Of a stretch of DNA of 15,882 bases, positions 1 through 7,705 are shown one piece after another. The notes under the pieces are model-generated. The model searched no databases and was not told where the DNA came from. It was given only the letters and a program-made list of their open reading frames with translations. Origin of the DNA: JBQTKD01 sp052389435 (GTDB lineage Bacteria; Actinomycetota; Actinomycetes; Sporichthyales; Sporichthyaceae); the NCBI GenBank assembly GCA_052389435.1, contig JBQTIB010000131.1, positions 1 to 15,882 on the forward strand, written 5' to 3'. Position 1 is the first letter of the stretch, and every line of letters begins with the position of its first letter. A program made the position numbers and the translations under genes.

Positions 1-308
1 AGATCCTCTACGAGCACTCGCAGTTCCTCGCCGTGCACTCGCAGGTCGTCGATGGGCACTCGCTGGTCCTCGCCGAGCTCTCGCAGGTCCTCGATGGGCA
101 CTCGCAGGTCCTCGCCGAGCACTCGCAGGTCCTCGATGGGCACTCGCAGGTCCTCGCCGAGCAATCGCAGGTCCTCGATGGGCACACGCAGGTCCTCGCC
201 GGGCACACGGACCTTCTCCAGGTGAATCGTCGCGCCGTGGCGAGCGCGCACGACAAACTCGATCTGATCGTCGATCTGTTGACGCCACCCGGCTCCGGCG
301 GATCCTGA
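1..308 (+). CDS. C-terminal part of a seven-residue-repeat, probable coiled-coil protein (5' end outside window)
   Basis: The reading frame is open from the first bases of the window to a TGA at 306-308, so the true start is probably upstream; a GTG at 33 is only an internal possibility. From about base 12 to 221 the protein is a run of seven-residue units alternating HSQVLDG and HSQVLAE, about ten in all, with small changes (HSLVLAE, LSQVLDG, HTQVLAG). After the repeats comes a short non-repeated tail (HTDLLQVNRR, then KLDLIVDLLT) ending in Pro and Gly/Ser. The regular seven-residue spacing of Val-Leu pairs points to a long helix or coiled coil, perhaps oligomeric. I recognise no catalytic domain and cannot give a function. 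Short proteins with such His/Leu heptads occur in actinobacteria and phages, but I cannot tie this one to a named family. Confidence 0.6.
   Translation, partial: ILYEHSQFLAVHSQVVDGHSLVLAELSQVLDGHSQVLAEHSQVLDGHSQVLAEQSQVLDGHTQVLAGHTDLLQVNRRAVASAHDKLDLIVDLLTPPGSGGS
12..221 (+). repeat. In-frame tandem repeat, 21-bp units alternating to a 42-bp period
   Basis: The core CACTCGCAGGTCCTCG recurs every 21 bp, followed alternately by ATGGG and CCGAG, which gives a 42-bp higher-order period. It lies wholly inside the open frame and encodes the HSQVLDG/HSQVLAE units. The near-identity of the DNA, not only of the protein, suggests recent expansion by slippage or recombination. Confidence 0.85.
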
Positions 309-387
309 GAACTCACTCGAAGTGGACGCTGCCCGGCGTTCGACGGTGCGCGGGTTCCCGGCGGGTTTGCACTGGTCACGTGCAGTT

Positions 388-401
388 CCCCCGGTTGGGG
401 G
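388..401 (+). terminator. GC hairpin between the repeat protein and ilvA
   Basis: CCCCC, loop GGTT, GGGGG. There is no T-run after it, so it is at best an actinobacterial-style terminator for the upstream gene. The rest of 309-436 shows nothing I can name. Confidence 0.3.
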
Positions 402-436
402 TGGGATGGGTTCGGCAGCCGTGTAGGAGTTCGAGA

Positions 437-470
437 CGATGGAGCCGCGCGGAGGACCGCGCGCCCGTCG
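437..470 (+). promoter_or_regulatory. Hairpin in the ilvA leader
   Basis: The inner stem CGCGCGG/CCGCGCG (446-452 with 457-463) closes an AGGA loop. An outer stem, 437-442 with 465-470, adds six more pairs including one G-U. The structure ends 21 bp before the ilvA ATG and covers the start of the upstream ORF at 439, so it could influence translation of the leader. Confidence 0.4.
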
Positions 471-495
471 AACCCCGAGGATCTCCCGCCGATGA
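439..495 (+). CDS. Possible 18-codon upstream ORF coupled to ilvA
   Basis: An ATG at 439 has a clear AGGAG at 425-429, nine bases upstream. The frame runs 18 codons (MEPRGGPRARRTPRISRR) and its TGA overlaps the ilvA ATG as ATGA at 492-495. This arrangement would allow translational coupling. The peptide is arginine- and proline-rich with one Thr and one Ile codon, so it is not a classical Ile/Thr attenuator. In DNA this GC-rich a short ORF can arise by chance, and nothing else supports expression. Confidence 0.3.
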   Translation: MEPRGGPRARRTPRISRR

Positions 496-1733
496 CGGTC
501 ACCGCCGCCATGGTCGACGCCGCCGCCCGGCGGTTGGAAGGCGTCGTGCCGCCGACGCCGTTGCACCGCAGCGAGCGGCTCTCCGCGCTGACCGGCGCGC
601 AGGTGTGGCTCAAGCGCGAGGACCTGCAGGTGGTCCGGTCCTACAAGGTCCGCGGCGCGTACAACCTCATCTCGCAGTTGGACGCCTCCGCGCGCGCGGC
701 CGGAGTCGTGGCGGCCAGCGCCGGCAACCACGCGCAGGGCGTCGCGTTCGCCTGTTCGGCGTTGGAGGTCGCGGGCCGGGTCTACCTGCCGGCCACCACC
801 CCCTGGCAGAAGCGCAGACGGATCGCGGCGCTGGGCGGCACGCGGATCGAGGTGATCGTCGGCGGCGAGACCTACGACGAGGCCGCCGCGATCGCCGCCG
901 CGGACGCGGCACGGACCGGCGCGACCCTGGTCCCCGCCTTCGACGACCCGCGCACCGTCGCCGGGCAGGGAACCGTGGTGCGCGAACTGGCCGGACAACT
1001 CGGCCGCGCGTTCGACTCCCTCGTGCTTCCCGTCGGCGGCGGCGGACTGCTGGCCGGCGCCGTCGCGTGGCTGGACGGGGGTGGCGGCCGCGTCGTGGGT
1101 GTCGAGCCGACCGGTGCAGCCTGCGTCGCCGCCGCCTTGGCCGCCGGCGCACCGGTGGAGCTCGCGGACCTCGACACCTTCGTCGACGGCGCCGCGGTGC
1201 GCCGGGTCGGCGCCGTTCCGTTCGCGATCGTCGAGGGCTCCGGCGTCGAGATGGTGACGACGACCTCCGGCCAGGTGTGCTCGGAGATGCTCTCGCTCTA
1301 CGACGTCGAGGGGATCATCGCCGAACCCGCCGGAGCCCTCGCCACCGCCGCATTGGCGAGCGGCATTGCGGGCGTCGAGCCGGGCTCGATCGTCGTGTGC
1401 GTGGTGTCCGGCGGCAACAACGACATCAGCCGCTACGCAGAGATCATCGAACGCGCGATGGTCCACGAGGGCCGCAAGCACTACTTCATGGTCGAGTTCC
1501 AGCAGGAGCCCGGCGCGCTGCGCCGCTTCCTCGACGAGGTCCTCGGCCCCGACGACGACATCGCGCTGTTCGAGTACGTCAAGCGCAACAACCGCGAGAC
1601 CGGCCCAGCCCTGGTCGGCATCGAACTCGCCCGGCCCGAAGACGCTCCCGGGCTCTTCGAGCGCATGGCCGCCGCCCCGATCCGCGTCGAGCCCGTCGAC
1701 CCCTCCAGCCCGCTGTTCCGGTTCCTGATCTGA
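492..1733 (+). CDS. ilvA: Threonine ammonia-lyase (threonine dehydratase, biosynthetic type)
   Basis: This cytosolic PLP enzyme deaminates L-threonine to 2-oxobutanoate, the first step of isoleucine synthesis. In the 413-residue product, SYKVRGAYN holds the Schiff-base lysine (K52). SAGNHAQG (76-83) and the glycine loop PVGGGGLLAG (180-189) are the substrate- and phosphate-binding motifs of fold-type II PLP enzymes, and SGGNN (306-310) sits near the cofactor ring. Residues from about 330 to the end form one short ACT-like regulatory segment (YFMVEFQQEPGALRRFLDE), as in the ~410-residue IlvA class; the longer enterobacterial form has two. The ATG at 492 follows GAGG at 478-481. An LLM-type oxidoreductase starts 20 bp downstream and may be co-transcribed. 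A catabolic threonine dehydratase is possible, but the C-terminal ACT-like segment favours the biosynthetic role. Confidence 0.92.
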   Translation: MTVTAAMVDAAARRLEGVVPPTPLHRSERLSALTGAQVWLKREDLQVVRSYKVRGAYNLISQLDASARAAGVVAASAGNHAQGVAFACSALEVAGRVYLPATTPWQKRRRIAALGGTRIEVIVGGETYDEAAAIAAADAARTGATLVPAFDDPRTVAGQGTVVRELAGQLGRAFDSLVLPVGGGGLLAGAVAWLDGGGGRVVGVEPTGAACVAAALAAGAPVELADLDTFVDGAAVRRVGAVPFAIVEGSGVEMVTTTSGQVCSEMLSLYDVEGIIAEPAGALATAALASGIAGVEPGSIVVCVVSGGNNDISRYAEIIERAMVHEGRKHYFMVEFQQEPGALRRFLDEVLGPDDDIALFEYVKRNNRETGPALVGIELARPEDAPGLFERMAAAPIRVEPVDPSSPLFRFLI

Positions 1734-1753
1734 CCGGGCCGTAGGGTCTGCGG

Positions 1754-2710
1754 GTGACCGCTCTCGAATTCGCCGTGTTCACCGAACCGCAGCAGGGCGC
1801 GAGCTACGACGACCTGCTGGCCGTCGCTCGCACCGCCGAGGACGCGGGATTCCACGCGTTCTTCCGGTCCGACCACTACCTGGCGATGGGCGACCACTTC
1901 GACGGCCTGCCGGGCCCGACCGACGCCTGGATCACGCTGGCCGGGCTGGCGCGCGAGACCTCGCGGATTCGCCTCGGAACGCTGCTGACGCCGGCGACCT
2001 TCCGCGAGCCCGGCGTGTTGGCGATCTCCGTCGCGCAGGTGGACGCGATGTCCGACGGGCGCATCGAGTTCGGCCTCGGCGCCGGATGGTTCGAACGCGA
2101 GCACCAGGCCTACGGCATCCGCTTTCCCGCGACCGGCGAGCGATTCGACCGCCTGGAAGAACAACTCGCGATCGTAACCGGCCTGTGGGCCACCGAAGGA
2201 GGCTTCAGCTTCAAGGGGAAGCACTACGAGGTCCTCGACTCCCCGGGTCTGCCCAAGCCCGTCCAGCGCCCGGGCCCGCCGGTGGTCATGGGCGGCAGCG
2301 GGGTGAAGCGCACCCCCGCGCTCGCCGCTCGGTACGCCGCGGAGTTCAACCTCCCGTTCGCGCCGGCGGCCGCCGCCCGGGAACAGTTCGACCGCGTCGA
2401 GGAAGCCTGCCGCGCCATCGGCCGCGACCCGGCGACCATGCGCCGCTCCGCGGCCCAGGTGGTGTGCGTCGGGCGGAACGAGGCGGAGATCGCCCGCCGC
2501 GCCGCGGCCATCGGCCGCGAGGTCGACGAACTGCGCCAGAACGGTCTGTGCGGCACTCCCGCGGAGGTCCTCGACAAGCTCGGCGCCTACGCGGAGGCCA
2601 CCGGCATCGGCCGGATCTACCTTCAGGTTCTCGACGTCTCCGACCTCGCGCACCTCGAGCTCATCGGCGCCGAGGTCGAGCCACATATGTCCAATGCGAC
2701 TACTGACTAG
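1754..2710 (+). CDS. LLM-class (luciferase-like) F420-dependent oxidoreductase
   Basis: The 318-residue product belongs to the bacterial luciferase-like TIM-barrel superfamily, in the branch that in actinobacteria usually uses coenzyme F420. Seen in the sequence: an early strand followed by an AEDAGFHAFFRSDHY segment (about 29-43); the LGTLLTPATFREPGVLA segment (74-90) with its nonprolyl-cis-type turn; DAMSDGRIEFGLGAGWFEREH (97-117), the family's hallmark block; and a late PVVMGGSG cofactor-phosphate segment. The substrate cannot be told from sequence. The GTG at 1754 has AGGG at 1743-1746. It begins 20 bp after ilvA on the same strand, so co-transcription is plausible although no metabolic link to threonine is evident. 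It converges with the binding-protein gene to its right. FMN use instead of F420 cannot be excluded. Confidence 0.85.
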   Translation: MTALEFAVFTEPQQGASYDDLLAVARTAEDAGFHAFFRSDHYLAMGDHFDGLPGPTDAWITLAGLARETSRIRLGTLLTPATFREPGVLAISVAQVDAMSDGRIEFGLGAGWFEREHQAYGIRFPATGERFDRLEEQLAIVTGLWATEGGFSFKGKHYEVLDSPGLPKPVQRPGPPVVMGGSGVKRTPALAARYAAEFNLPFAPAAAAREQFDRVEEACRAIGRDPATMRRSAAQVVCVGRNEAEIARRAAAIGREVDELRQNGLCGTPAEVLDKLGAYAEATGIGRIYLQVLDVSDLAHLELIGAEVEPHMSNATTD

Positions 2711-2765
2711 GCGTCACTTCCAGGGGTTCCGCTCCGCTCAACCTGTTCGGCTCGCCTCGGGAAAG

Positions 2766-2775
2766 CGAGTACTCG
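2766..2775. other. Perfect 10-bp palindrome in the convergent gap
   Basis: CGAGTACTCG lies in the 91-bp space between two convergent genes (2711-2801). The surrounding sequence has repeated CTCG/CGAG runs but no T-tract, so I do not call a terminator with any strength. Confidence 0.3.
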
Positions 2776-2801
2776 TTCCTCGCACTTGCTCTCCGCTCGG
2801 C

Positions 2802-4325
2802 TTACCTCCAGGTGTAGATGACGCCTTGGTCCGGGTCGAGCTCCCAGCCGTTGGCGGATCCGTCGGGGTTGGCGCGGGTGTTGGGGCTCACGTACTTGTA
2901 CATGAACTCCCGGCCCTGCCCGTACTGCCGGTTCCAACCGGAGTTCCCGCGTTCGGAGGTCGTGTACTGGAAGCGTTGGTCGAGCGAGGCGTCGGACTTC
3001 CACACCGTGCCGTTGGCGAGAGTTGCCACGAGGCGGTCGCGGGTGAGGTTGGCCCCAACCTCCTTCGCCGCCGAGGCGAACAGGTTCACGCCCACGTAGC
3101 CGGTCTGCACGATGTGGTGGTTGGCGCCCCGGTTCGCGCGCGCGTACTTGGCCATCGTCGCCATGAACTCCGAGCCCCACAGCCTGTACGTGGTGTTGGT
3201 CCAGTACCGGCCGACCGCCCATTCACCGAACACGGAGCCGAGAACCTCGGCGGCGAGATGGTTGCCGGAGATGCCCTTCGGCGGGTAGTAGCCCTGCTGC
3301 TTTGCCTCGACGACAAACTTCGCGATCGTTGCCGGGTTGATGACGTAGTGGACGAGGTGTTCCGGATTCGCGGCGCGCATCGCGAGAACGTAGGACGACA
3401 TCGTCGTTTCCGAGATCGGGATGTCGGCCTTCTTGACCAGCTTCGCGCCCGAGGCGTCGAGAATCTTCGACACCTCGTTGCACGCGAGTTGCATCTCCGG
3501 GCTGGTTAGGCACAGCAGCCCGTAGGTCTTCGGCTTGACCACGTTTCTCGCCCAGTTCGCCCCCGCCATCGCCTCGTGGATCATCGACATGTGGGTGGGG
3601 AACATGAACGGGTTCTGCCACTCGGTCTGGGAATAGGCCCACGATCCGACGTGCGGCAGCCGGTACTGCTTCAGGTCGTCGTGCAACGCCGCCGTGGCCC
3701 AGGTGGCTCCGCCCACGAGGGCGAAGATCCGATCCTGCGTCACCAGCTTCTTCACACACGGCTTGGACCGGGACACCTCGCCCGCGCCGTCGTCGCAGTC
3801 GACGATGGAGAGGCGACGGCCGAGCACGCCGCCGCGGTCGTTGATCGCGGCGGCGGTCGCGAGATTGCCACGCACCATCGGGCCGATGATCAGGCTCCCG
3901 AAGGCCATGCCGTGCATGTTGATCGAGCCGAGCTTGATCGAGTCCTTGGTGATCCCGACGTCGGAGGCGCCGAGCGGCGCCGCGGGGACTGATCGCTTCG
4001 CCCGCTTCGGAGGCTGTCCGGCGGGTCGCTGCTTGGCGGGCGCCTTCTGGTCGGCCGCACGGGCAGCGCGGACGGGCGCCTCGACCGGGTCCGGAACCGC
4101 CGCGGCCTGCGGGGTCTGGACTACAGGAGAAGCCGGCACGCGCGCGCGGCTGCTCGCCGCAGGCCGCTCGGGCGCTACGGCGGGCAGTTCGGGCGCCGCG
4201 GCGACGGGAGCGGCGGGCGCCTGCGCCGCCAGGCTGGAACCGGTGGAGGCGGCTCCACATGCCGAGATCAGCAGGGCGAACCCGAGGAGTCCGGGAACGG
4301 CGAGGGCTGGAAAGCGAGGTGTCAT
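2802..4325 (-). CDS. Periplasmic-binding (type 1, branched-chain amino acid/amide-type) lipoprotein
   Basis: The product is 507 residues from the ATG at 4325. It begins with a short basic start, a hydrophobic stretch and the lipobox ISAC with C23 as lipid anchor, so it should be an outer-face membrane lipoprotein. Residues ~24-120 form an Ala/Pro-rich, then Lys/Arg-rich linker. From ~122 (SDVGITKDSIKLGSINMHG) to the end it resembles the Leu/Ile/Val-binding fold: AAAINDRGGVLGRRLSIVDCDD is the typical first-lobe block, followed by ALVGGATW and YSQTEW. The ligand is unknown. No permease or ATPase gene is adjacent, so it may be an orphan receptor or use a transporter encoded elsewhere. An upstream in-frame ATG at 4370 would bury the signal sequence 15 residues in, so I reject it. 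A GATTCT hexamer at 4332-4337 sits at -10 distance from the ATG, which hints at a leaderless transcript. The divergent double TetR gene is 85 bp away and is a likely regulator. Confidence 0.85.
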   Translation of the reverse strand: MTPRFPALAVPGLLGFALLISACGAASTGSSLAAQAPAAPVAAAPELPAVAPERPAASSRARVPASPVVQTPQAAAVPDPVEAPVRAARAADQKAPAKQRPAGQPPKRAKRSVPAAPLGASDVGITKDSIKLGSINMHGMAFGSLIIGPMVRGNLATAAAINDRGGVLGRRLSIVDCDDGAGEVSRSKPCVKKLVTQDRIFALVGGATWATAALHDDLKQYRLPHVGSWAYSQTEWQNPFMFPTHMSMIHEAMAGANWARNVVKPKTYGLLCLTSPEMQLACNEVSKILDASGAKLVKKADIPISETTMSSYVLAMRAANPEHLVHYVINPATIAKFVVEAKQQGYYPPKGISGNHLAAEVLGSVFGEWAVGRYWTNTTYRLWGSEFMATMAKYARANRGANHHIVQTGYVGVNLFASAAKEVGANLTRDRLVATLANGTVWKSDASLDQRFQYTTSERGNSGWNRQYGQGREFMYKYVSPNTRANPDGSANGWELDPDQGVIYTWR

Positions 4326-4410
4326 GCAGGCAGAATCGCCAGCCAGCCGCCGCCACCGCCAGGGATCCATACCCCGTGGGTCGGTCGCCGGCCCGAGCCC
4401 GGAGGTCCAG

Positions 4411-5673
4411 GTGGTTGCCGAAGCGGCCGGCAGACGGGGCCGGGAGGCGTTCGTCCTCGCGGGCTATCGACTGCTCGGCGATCGCGGCTTCGAGGGGCTG
4501 ACCGTGGCCGCCCTGTGCCAGCGGGTCGGTGCGACCAAGGGCTCCTTCTACCACCACTTCCTCGACCTCGACGGGTTCGTCGAGGTGCTCGCCGCGCGAT
4601 GGCGTGCCTGGTCGCTGGACCTGTTCGCGGGCATCGACGCCGAGCCCGACGCGCGGCGGCGACTCGAACTCTGCGCCAACGCCTCCTTCCCGATAATGAA
4701 GCCGGGGGCAGCCGCGATGCGGGCGTGGGCGGGCGCCAATCCGGTGGTCGAGGCGGCCATGATCGACCCGCACCGTGCCGGCCTGGCCCTGTCTTCCAGG
4801 GCCGTCGCCGATCACGCCGGAGACGAGGACACCGGCCTGGTGCTCGCCGCGACGACGGTCGTGCTGTCCATCGGCATGCTGCACCGGCACCGGCCCGTCG
4901 ACCGCGAGCATTGGCTGCAGATCCTCGCCGAGGACTACCGCCGGCTCGGCGTCGGGGGCGAGGTGCGCCGGGTGCACGGACGGCCGCACCTGGTGGTTCA
5001 CCGCGCGTGCCGCACCCCGCGGCCGGTCACCGCGCCCGGCGACGTCTCGGGATGGTCGATCGACGTGCCGGCAGCCAAAGACCTGTCCGGAGGGGGCGGA
5101 GTCGCCCGGGACTACTTCGCGGCCGCGTGGGAGGGGCTCGCCCGGGAGGGACCGGAGGCCGTGACCAGCCGTGCCCTCGCCGGGCGTCTGGGCCTGACCA
5201 AGGGTTCGTTCGTCCACCACTTCGGTTCGATGCCGGCCTTCCAGCAGGCGCTGGCCGAGGACTGGGAGCAACGCCAGTTCGACCGGCTCGCTGGGTGCGA
5301 AGGGGAGCGCAGTCCGCGCCGGCGGCTGGAACTGCTGTTGGCGGACCTCCTGATCCGTCCGGACCGGGCCGCGATCGTTTGGCGGGCGTGGGGACACACC
5401 AATCCGGTCGTCGGACAGGCGATCCGCCGCGTCGACGCAGGCTTGGAACGAGCACTCGCCGCCACCCTGCACCGCCTCACCGGCGACCCGGACGTCGGTG
5501 CGCTTGCCGAGATGACGGTCGCGTTCGGACTCGGACTGCACCGCTGGTACCCGCCGTTGGCGCCAGAACTGGTCGTTCGAGTCGCCCTGGAGTGGATGCA
5601 TCGCCTCCTCGGCGTCGACGCCGGGGTAAGCGGCGAGTCGGGTCGCCCGACGCTGCAACTGTCCCGGGCATGA
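4411..5673 (+). CDS. Single-chain tandem TetR-family regulator (two complete TetR units in one protein)
   Basis: The 420-residue protein is twice the usual TetR length. Unit 1 has its helix-turn-helix at about 30-52 (LTVAALCQRVGATKGSFYHH). Unit 2 has a second at about 250-271 (VTSRALAGRLGLTKGSFVHH). The ligand-domain parts also match: RRRLELC...RAWAGANPVVEAAM in the first half against RRRLELL...RAWGHTNPVVGQAI in the second. Each half therefore carries both a DNA-binding and a core domain, and the whole looks like an internal gene duplication. TetR proteins normally act as homodimers, so this chain could form a pseudo-dimer on its own (inference). GTG at 4411 has a strong GGAGG at 4401-4405. 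An upstream in-frame ATG at 4324 would overlap the start of the divergent gene and is less likely. The probable target is the divergent binding-protein gene. The ligand is unknown. Confidence 0.85.
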   Translation: MVAEAAGRRGREAFVLAGYRLLGDRGFEGLTVAALCQRVGATKGSFYHHFLDLDGFVEVLAARWRAWSLDLFAGIDAEPDARRRLELCANASFPIMKPGAAAMRAWAGANPVVEAAMIDPHRAGLALSSRAVADHAGDEDTGLVLAATTVVLSIGMLHRHRPVDREHWLQILAEDYRRLGVGGEVRRVHGRPHLVVHRACRTPRPVTAPGDVSGWSIDVPAAKDLSGGGGVARDYFAAAWEGLAREGPEAVTSRALAGRLGLTKGSFVHHFGSMPAFQQALAEDWEQRQFDRLAGCEGERSPRRRLELLLADLLIRPDRAAIVWRAWGHTNPVVGQAIRRVDAGLERALAATLHRLTGDPDVGALAEMTVAFGLGLHRWYPPLAPELVVRVALEWMHRLLGVDAGVSGESGRPTLQLSRA

Positions 5674-5846
5674 CGCGATCGGGTCACCTCCACCCGGTTG
5701 GTGCCGTGACGGGGTAGTCTGGAGGCGTTCAGCTCGTAGAACTCCTGCCACGGGCTGTCCCACGCGTCGTAGCAACTCACATCTGCTCCGTGTGGAACCG
5801 GTCGAATCCAACTCGGATTTGAGCGTCGGCGGGAACCCCGTACAGA

Positions 5847-7250
5847 TTGCGATCCGACCTCTTGTCGTTCATCGACCTCGGCGTGCCCGCACGCCTGTCC
5901 AAGCTCCTCGCGGGCCAGGACATCACCACCCCCACCCCCATCCAGCTGGCCACGCTCCCGGACTCCCTTGCGGGTCGGGACGTCCTCGGCCGCGGCCGCA
6001 CCGGCTCCGGCAAGACGCTCGCGTTCCTGCTGCCGCTCGTCGCGCGCCTCTCCGACGGGACCAAGCCCCGAGCGGGCGCCCCGCGGGCGCTGATCCTGGC
6101 CCCCACCCGGGAGCTCGTCGCGCAGATCGAAGCCGCCCTCGCGCCGCTGGCCAAAGCCGCCGGCCTGACCTCGCGCACCGTCGTCGGCGGCGTGGGCCAG
6201 CACCAGCAGGTCGCCGCGCTCCGCCGCGGCGTCGACGTGCTGGTCGCCTGCCCGGGCCGGCTCGAGGACCTGATCGCGCAGAAGCACTGCTCGCTCGGCC
6301 GCGTCGAGATCACCGTGCTCGACGAGGCCGACCACATGGCCGACCTCGGCTTCCTGCCCGCCGTGCAGCGCCTGCTCGCCCAGACGCCCGCCGGTGGCCA
6401 GCGCATGCTGTTCTCCGCCACGCTCGACCGCGCCGTGGACTCCCTGGTCCGCCGGTTCCTGTCCAACCCCGCCGTCCACGAGGCCGACTCCGCGCAGTCC
6501 CCGGTCGCCGACATGGACCACCACGTGCTCCAGGTGACCCGCGAGGCGCGGATGCCGATCCTGATCGACCTGCTCGCAGCCCCCGGGCGATGCGTGGTGT
6601 TCACCCGCACCAAGCGCGGTGCGCGGACGCTGGCCGCCAAGCTCGCGGAGCAGGGCGTCCGCGCAGTGGAACTGCACGGCAACCTCGCCCAGAACGCCCG
6701 CACCCGCAACATGGAGGCGTTCCACAGCGGCCGGGCCACCGTGCTCGTCGCCACCGACATCGCCGCCCGCGGGATCCACGTCGACGACGTCCGCCTCGTC
6801 GTGCACGCCGACCCGCCCGCCGAGCACAAGGCCTACCTGCACCGCTCCGGCCGCACCGCGCGCGCCGGGAACGCCGGCACCGTGGTCACGTTGGCGACCC
6901 ACGACCAGCTGCGCGAGGTCGACACGCTCACCCGCGCCGCCGGCATCAAGCCGACGATCACGCGCGTCCCGTCGGTGGACCATCCGCTCCTGGCGGTGCT
7001 CGCCCCGGGCGAGCGGGTGCTCGTCGCGGCGTCCGTGGCCTCGGTGGTCCGCGAACCGGCCCGAAACGCTCCGAACCGTCCCGGTCGCGAGACTCGTCCG
7101 GAGGGCTCGCGCCCCCGCGGGCGTTCGCGTCGCGGCAGCGGCCGCGCCTCGGAGGCGACGTCGGCCGCTCCGGGCGGTGGGCGCAGAACCGGCGCTGCCC
7201 CGGCCGCGCGCGGGCACAGCGCAGCGTCGTTCAGCTCCGGTCGACGCTAG
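5847..7250 (+). CDS. DEAD-box ATP-dependent RNA helicase
   Basis: The 467-residue product has every motif of the family in order: Q motif (F9 and TPTPIQ 28-33), motif I GRTGSGKT (50-57), Ia PTREL (86-90), Ib CPGR (135-138), II DEAD (159-162), III SAT (190-192), IV VVFTRTK (250-256), V ATDIAARGI (302-310) and VI HRSGRTAR (332-339). It would unwind RNA duplexes or remodel RNA-protein complexes in the cytosol, for example in ribosome assembly, cold adaptation or mRNA turnover. Motif Ib has Cys where Thr is usual. The last ~65 residues are Arg/Gly/Pro-rich and disordered, a common auxiliary RNA-binding tail. The start is uncertain: TTG 5847 has GGGAA at 5831-5835, and TTG 5862 is also in frame. 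A stop at 5820-5822 limits extension upstream. Which of the several actinobacterial DEAD-box paralogues this is cannot be decided here. Confidence 0.92.
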   Translation: MRSDLLSFIDLGVPARLSKLLAGQDITTPTPIQLATLPDSLAGRDVLGRGRTGSGKTLAFLLPLVARLSDGTKPRAGAPRALILAPTRELVAQIEAALAPLAKAAGLTSRTVVGGVGQHQQVAALRRGVDVLVACPGRLEDLIAQKHCSLGRVEITVLDEADHMADLGFLPAVQRLLAQTPAGGQRMLFSATLDRAVDSLVRRFLSNPAVHEADSAQSPVADMDHHVLQVTREARMPILIDLLAAPGRCVVFTRTKRGARTLAAKLAEQGVRAVELHGNLAQNARTRNMEAFHSGRATVLVATDIAARGIHVDDVRLVVHADPPAEHKAYLHRSGRTARAGNAGTVVTLATHDQLREVDTLTRAAGIKPTITRVPSVDHPLLAVLAPGERVLVAASVASVVREPARNAPNRPGRETRPEGSRPRGRSRRGSGRASEATSAAPGGGRRTGAAPAARGHSAASFSSGRR

Positions 7251-7257
7251 AAACAAT

Positions 7258-7272
7258 CTGATGGACCGTCAG
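7258..7272. promoter_or_regulatory. 15-bp TetR-type operator-like palindrome (site 1)
   Basis: CTGATGGACCGTCAG has 6-bp arms with one mismatch around a 3-bp centre. It lies 7 bp past the helicase stop and ~430 bp before the desaturase. It matches a second site at 8713 at 12 of 15 positions, which suggests one regulator reads both. Confidence 0.5.
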
Positions 7273-7630
7273 TAGGCGAAGCGATGGCGCGTCGTTTGCC
7301 GGCGGTCTACAGTCGAAGAAGTTCAGCGTCGCGTAGCCCGCAGTGGGTCCGTCTACACATCGCGATCTATCCACCGGATTCCGTACATGTGCGGACGGCC
7401 CGGGTCGGAATCGACGATCGACGCGAGAACCTCTTCCCGTGCAACCCCGACCGGGGGCTCGACGGCTCGTCCGCCGGGCCACCCGGTGGGACTGCCCGCG
7501 CGACGACGCTCCGCCGCGGCGTGCCCCGGTCACCGGCTCGTACGGAGCTGTTCGCCCTCGCGTGCCCGGTCCGTGCGGGAAACCGGTTCGGGCACGCAAA
7601 CCACGGCGCCCCGTGTGACGAATCCCTTAG

Positions 7631-7660
7631 GGGGTAGGCCTTCTCGACAGGCCTGGCCCC
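7631..7660 (+). promoter_or_regulatory. Imperfect hairpin in the desaturase leader region
   Basis: GGGGTAGGCC pairs with GGCCTGGCCCC around a 9-base loop with a small internal mismatch. It lies 35 bp before the GAGGAG ribosome binding site (7695-7700) of the desaturase. It could be a leader structure or the tail of an upstream transcript, and no known riboswitch is recognised. Confidence 0.3.
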
Positions 7661-7705
7661 TCGACGGCCGCGCGGCTCTGCCCGGCGACATCACGAGGAG
7701 CAGGC

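Larger units (their letters stand above)
7251..7705. other. 455-bp gap between helicase and desaturase
   Basis: No convincing gene on either strand: the open frames are arginine-rich and lack family resemblance. It holds a palindrome just after the helicase stop and a hairpin shortly before the desaturase, listed separately. The promoter of the desaturase probably lies here, but I cannot place a confident -10/-35 pair. Confidence 0.5.

Noticed and set aside
12..221. Regular direct repeats resembling a CRISPR array
   Set aside because: Units are contiguous with no unique spacers and keep one open reading frame, so this is a protein repeat.
4324..4410. Upstream ATG at 4324 as the TetR start
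   Set aside because: It would overlap the divergent lipoprotein start, leave no promoter space and lacks a Shine-Dalgarno, while GTG 4411 has GGAGG at the right distance.
3223..7256. Very long minus-strand open frames opposite the TetR and helicase genes (up to 862 codons)
   Set aside because: They lack family motifs, are Arg/Gly/Ala-rich, and lie opposite or out of frame with well-supported genes; long antisense frames are expected in GC-rich coding DNA.
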